Source: Acetobacter nitrogenifigens DSM 23921 = NBRC 105050
Lineage (GTDB): Bacteria > Pseudomonadota > Alphaproteobacteria > Acetobacterales > Acetobacteraceae
Assembly: GCF_000429165.1 (NCBI RefSeq)
Contig: NZ_AUBI01000006.1
Span: forward strand, 124,001 to 188,000
Direction: 5' to 3'
Length of the DNA stretch: 64,000 nt
In this document: positions 62,714 through 64,000 of the stretch, in pieces
How positions within the stretch are numbered: the stretch's first letter is position 1
How the letters are laid out: the number at the start of each line of letters is the position of its first letter
Notes under the pieces: model-generated
Told to the model about the DNA's origin: nothing
What the model saw: the letters and a program-made list of their open reading frames with translations, nothing else
The model's database searches: none
Program-made: the position numbers and the translations under genes

Positions 62714-63991
62714 ATGACACATATTCCCTTTCGCCCCCTACGGTTCGTGATGTTCTCCGCCAAATCAGCCCAACACCTGCTCGCAGGGGCTCCGCCGCCA
62801 CTTCCACTGATCGTGTTACTTGGCGCCATCACTGCGATCGGTCCGCTTTCAACCGACATGTACCTTCCGGCGTTTCCCACGCTGGACAAGGAACTGGAGG
62901 GCGGTGGGCCGGGTTCCGCGCAGTTCACGCTCGCGACATGGTTCGCGGGCCTTGCCGTAGGACAGTTCTCGTGCGGGCCGCTGTCGGATCGGTTCGGGCG
63001 GCGCGCTCCGCTGATCGCGGGATTGCTGGTCTTCACGCTGGCCTCCATCGGCTGCGCCACGACCTCCGATTTCCATGCGTTCTGCCTGTTTCGCTTTCTG
63101 GCGGCCCTTGGCGGAGCGGTCGGCGCCGTCGTGCCGCGAGCATTCGTGCGCGACATCGCGACCGGTCGGGACGGCGCGCGCATCATGACGCAGCTTACTT
63201 TAGTGTTTGGCGCGATGCCGATCCTCGCGCCGTCGCTGGGCGGCGCGGTCCTCACGTTCGGCTCGTGGCGCTGGATCTTCTGGATCGCGGTGCTCTACGG
63301 GGTCGCGGGCATTCTCGCCGTCTATCTGATGTTGCCCGATACATTGCCGCTGTCCCGTCGGGTTCCCTTGCATCCCGCTGCGATCCTTAATCGCTACATC
63401 AACCTTCTGGGCGAGCCGAATTTTGTGCTCAACGCGATTATCGCAAGTGCGGGCACTTTCGTTACATTCGCCTATCTGGGTGGAGCTCCCGTGGTGTTCG
63501 AACACCTGATCGGTTTCACGCCGATGCAGTTTGCGCTGTTCTTTGGCGTGAACGCAGCCACGTTCATTCTGTGCAATCAGATCAGCGGCAAACTAGTGCA
63601 GCGCGTTCCGGTCGAAACTCTGATGCAGAGAGGCGTCGCCGCCTGCGCTTCCGCTGCGGCCCTGTTCCTTCTGCTGACCGTGCTGCACGTCGCAACCCCC
63701 GGCCATCCGGCGCTCGTCGCCGTGCTGATCATGATGACGACCGGAACTCTGGGTTTCGTCGGCGCGAACGCTACCGTATTGGCGTTCCACCATCACGGGG
63801 CGCAGGCCGGAAGCGCCTCCGCGTTGCTGGGAACGATGCAGTTCAGCATCGGCGCGATCAGCGGCGTTCTGATGGGATACATGCCGACGAGTTCCATCAT
63901 CCCGATGGCGTTCGTCATGGGCATTGGCGCGTTGATGATGGTCGTGGCCGACGTTCTTCGCAAACGACTGTGCGCTCCGGTGACAGCCTGA
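62714..63991 (+). CDS. Bcr/CflA-type MFS drug exporter
   Basis: The 425-residue protein has twelve predicted membrane segments and Bcr/CflA features: IGPLSTDMYLPAFPTLDKEL in helix 1, GQFSCGPLSDRFGRRAPLIAG after helix 2, and RFLAALGGAVGAVVPRAFVRD in helix 4. Start may be 62714 or MFSAKS at 62750. It would export drugs or small metabolites by proton antiport. Confidence 0.93.
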   Translation: MTHIPFRPLRFVMFSAKSAQHLLAGAPPPLPLIVLLGAITAIGPLSTDMYLPAFPTLDKELEGGGPGSAQFTLATWFAGLAVGQFSCGPLSDRFGRRAPLIAGLLVFTLASIGCATTSDFHAFCLFRFLAALGGAVGAVVPRAFVRDIATGRDGARIMTQLTLVFGAMPILAPSLGGAVLTFGSWRWIFWIAVLYGVAGILAVYLMLPDTLPLSRRVPLHPAAILNRYINLLGEPNFVLNAIIASAGTFVTFAYLGGAPVVFEHLIGFTPMQFALFFGVNAATFILCNQISGKLVQRVPVETLMQRGVAACASAAALFLLLTVLHVATPGHPALVAVLIMMTTGTLGFVGANATVLAFHHHGAQAGSASALLGTMQFSIGAISGVLMGYMPTSSIIPMAFVMGIGALMMVVADVLRKRLCAPVTA

Positions 63992-64000
63992 ACCCTGCCG

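Overview
The window looks like a chromosome segment of an acetic acid bacterium or close relative (Alphaproteobacteria, probably Acetobacteraceae). This rests on high-GC host genes, an alphaproteobacterial block (MerR regulator, ihfA, fabH, plsX, rpmF, DUF177, BamE-like lipoprotein), a COQ9-family gene, and a MarR/OmpR pair resembling PetP/PetR. The assignment is from gene content and protein resemblance only; no database search was run.

Positions 1 to about 15,050 hold the structural half of a contractile-tailed prophage, nearly all on the minus strand and read from 13.9 kb towards 1. The order is an HTH protein, a hypothetical protein, small and large terminase, portal, scaffold, capsid, two head-tail proteins, a large tail protein with a TIM-barrel glycosidase-like C-terminus, a 58-residue protein, sheath, tube, tail chaperone with a clear -1 frameshift site, an AT-rich gene pair in the tape-measure position, and a tail protein cut by the window edge. 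A repressor of the S24 type lies on the plus strand beside tRNA-Pro, whose 3' end faces the prophage. No integrase is in view.

From 15 to 25 kb lie conserved host genes: the fatty acid and envelope block, a MarR-OmpR-histidine kinase set downstream of def and a COQ9-family gene, rpsU with a terminator, and tRNA-Arg. After tRNA-Arg comes an accessory stretch: a decayed serine resolvase, a toxin/immunity pair resembling a CdiA C-terminal nuclease with its immunity protein, and a DUF6311-like membrane protein.

From 30.8 to 41.9 kb is a compact nitrate assimilation operon: NarK-type transporter, an outer-membrane porin, a NirB-NirD fusion, a NasA-diflavin reductase fusion, NasT and NasS. Transport, both reduction steps, electron supply and regulation are therefore packed into six genes. 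From 43.3 to 47.8 kb are histidine utilisation genes (hutG, hutF, hutI, hutC) without hutH or hutU.

From 47.8 to 64 kb are a YbaK-like deacylase, a TylF-like methyltransferase, gpsA, rlmJ, a small low-GC islet (broken resolvase plus two unknown genes), an aldo/keto reductase, alanine racemase, a ferredoxin-NADP reductase, a complete heavy-metal-type RND efflux system, and a Bcr/CflA-type MFS exporter.
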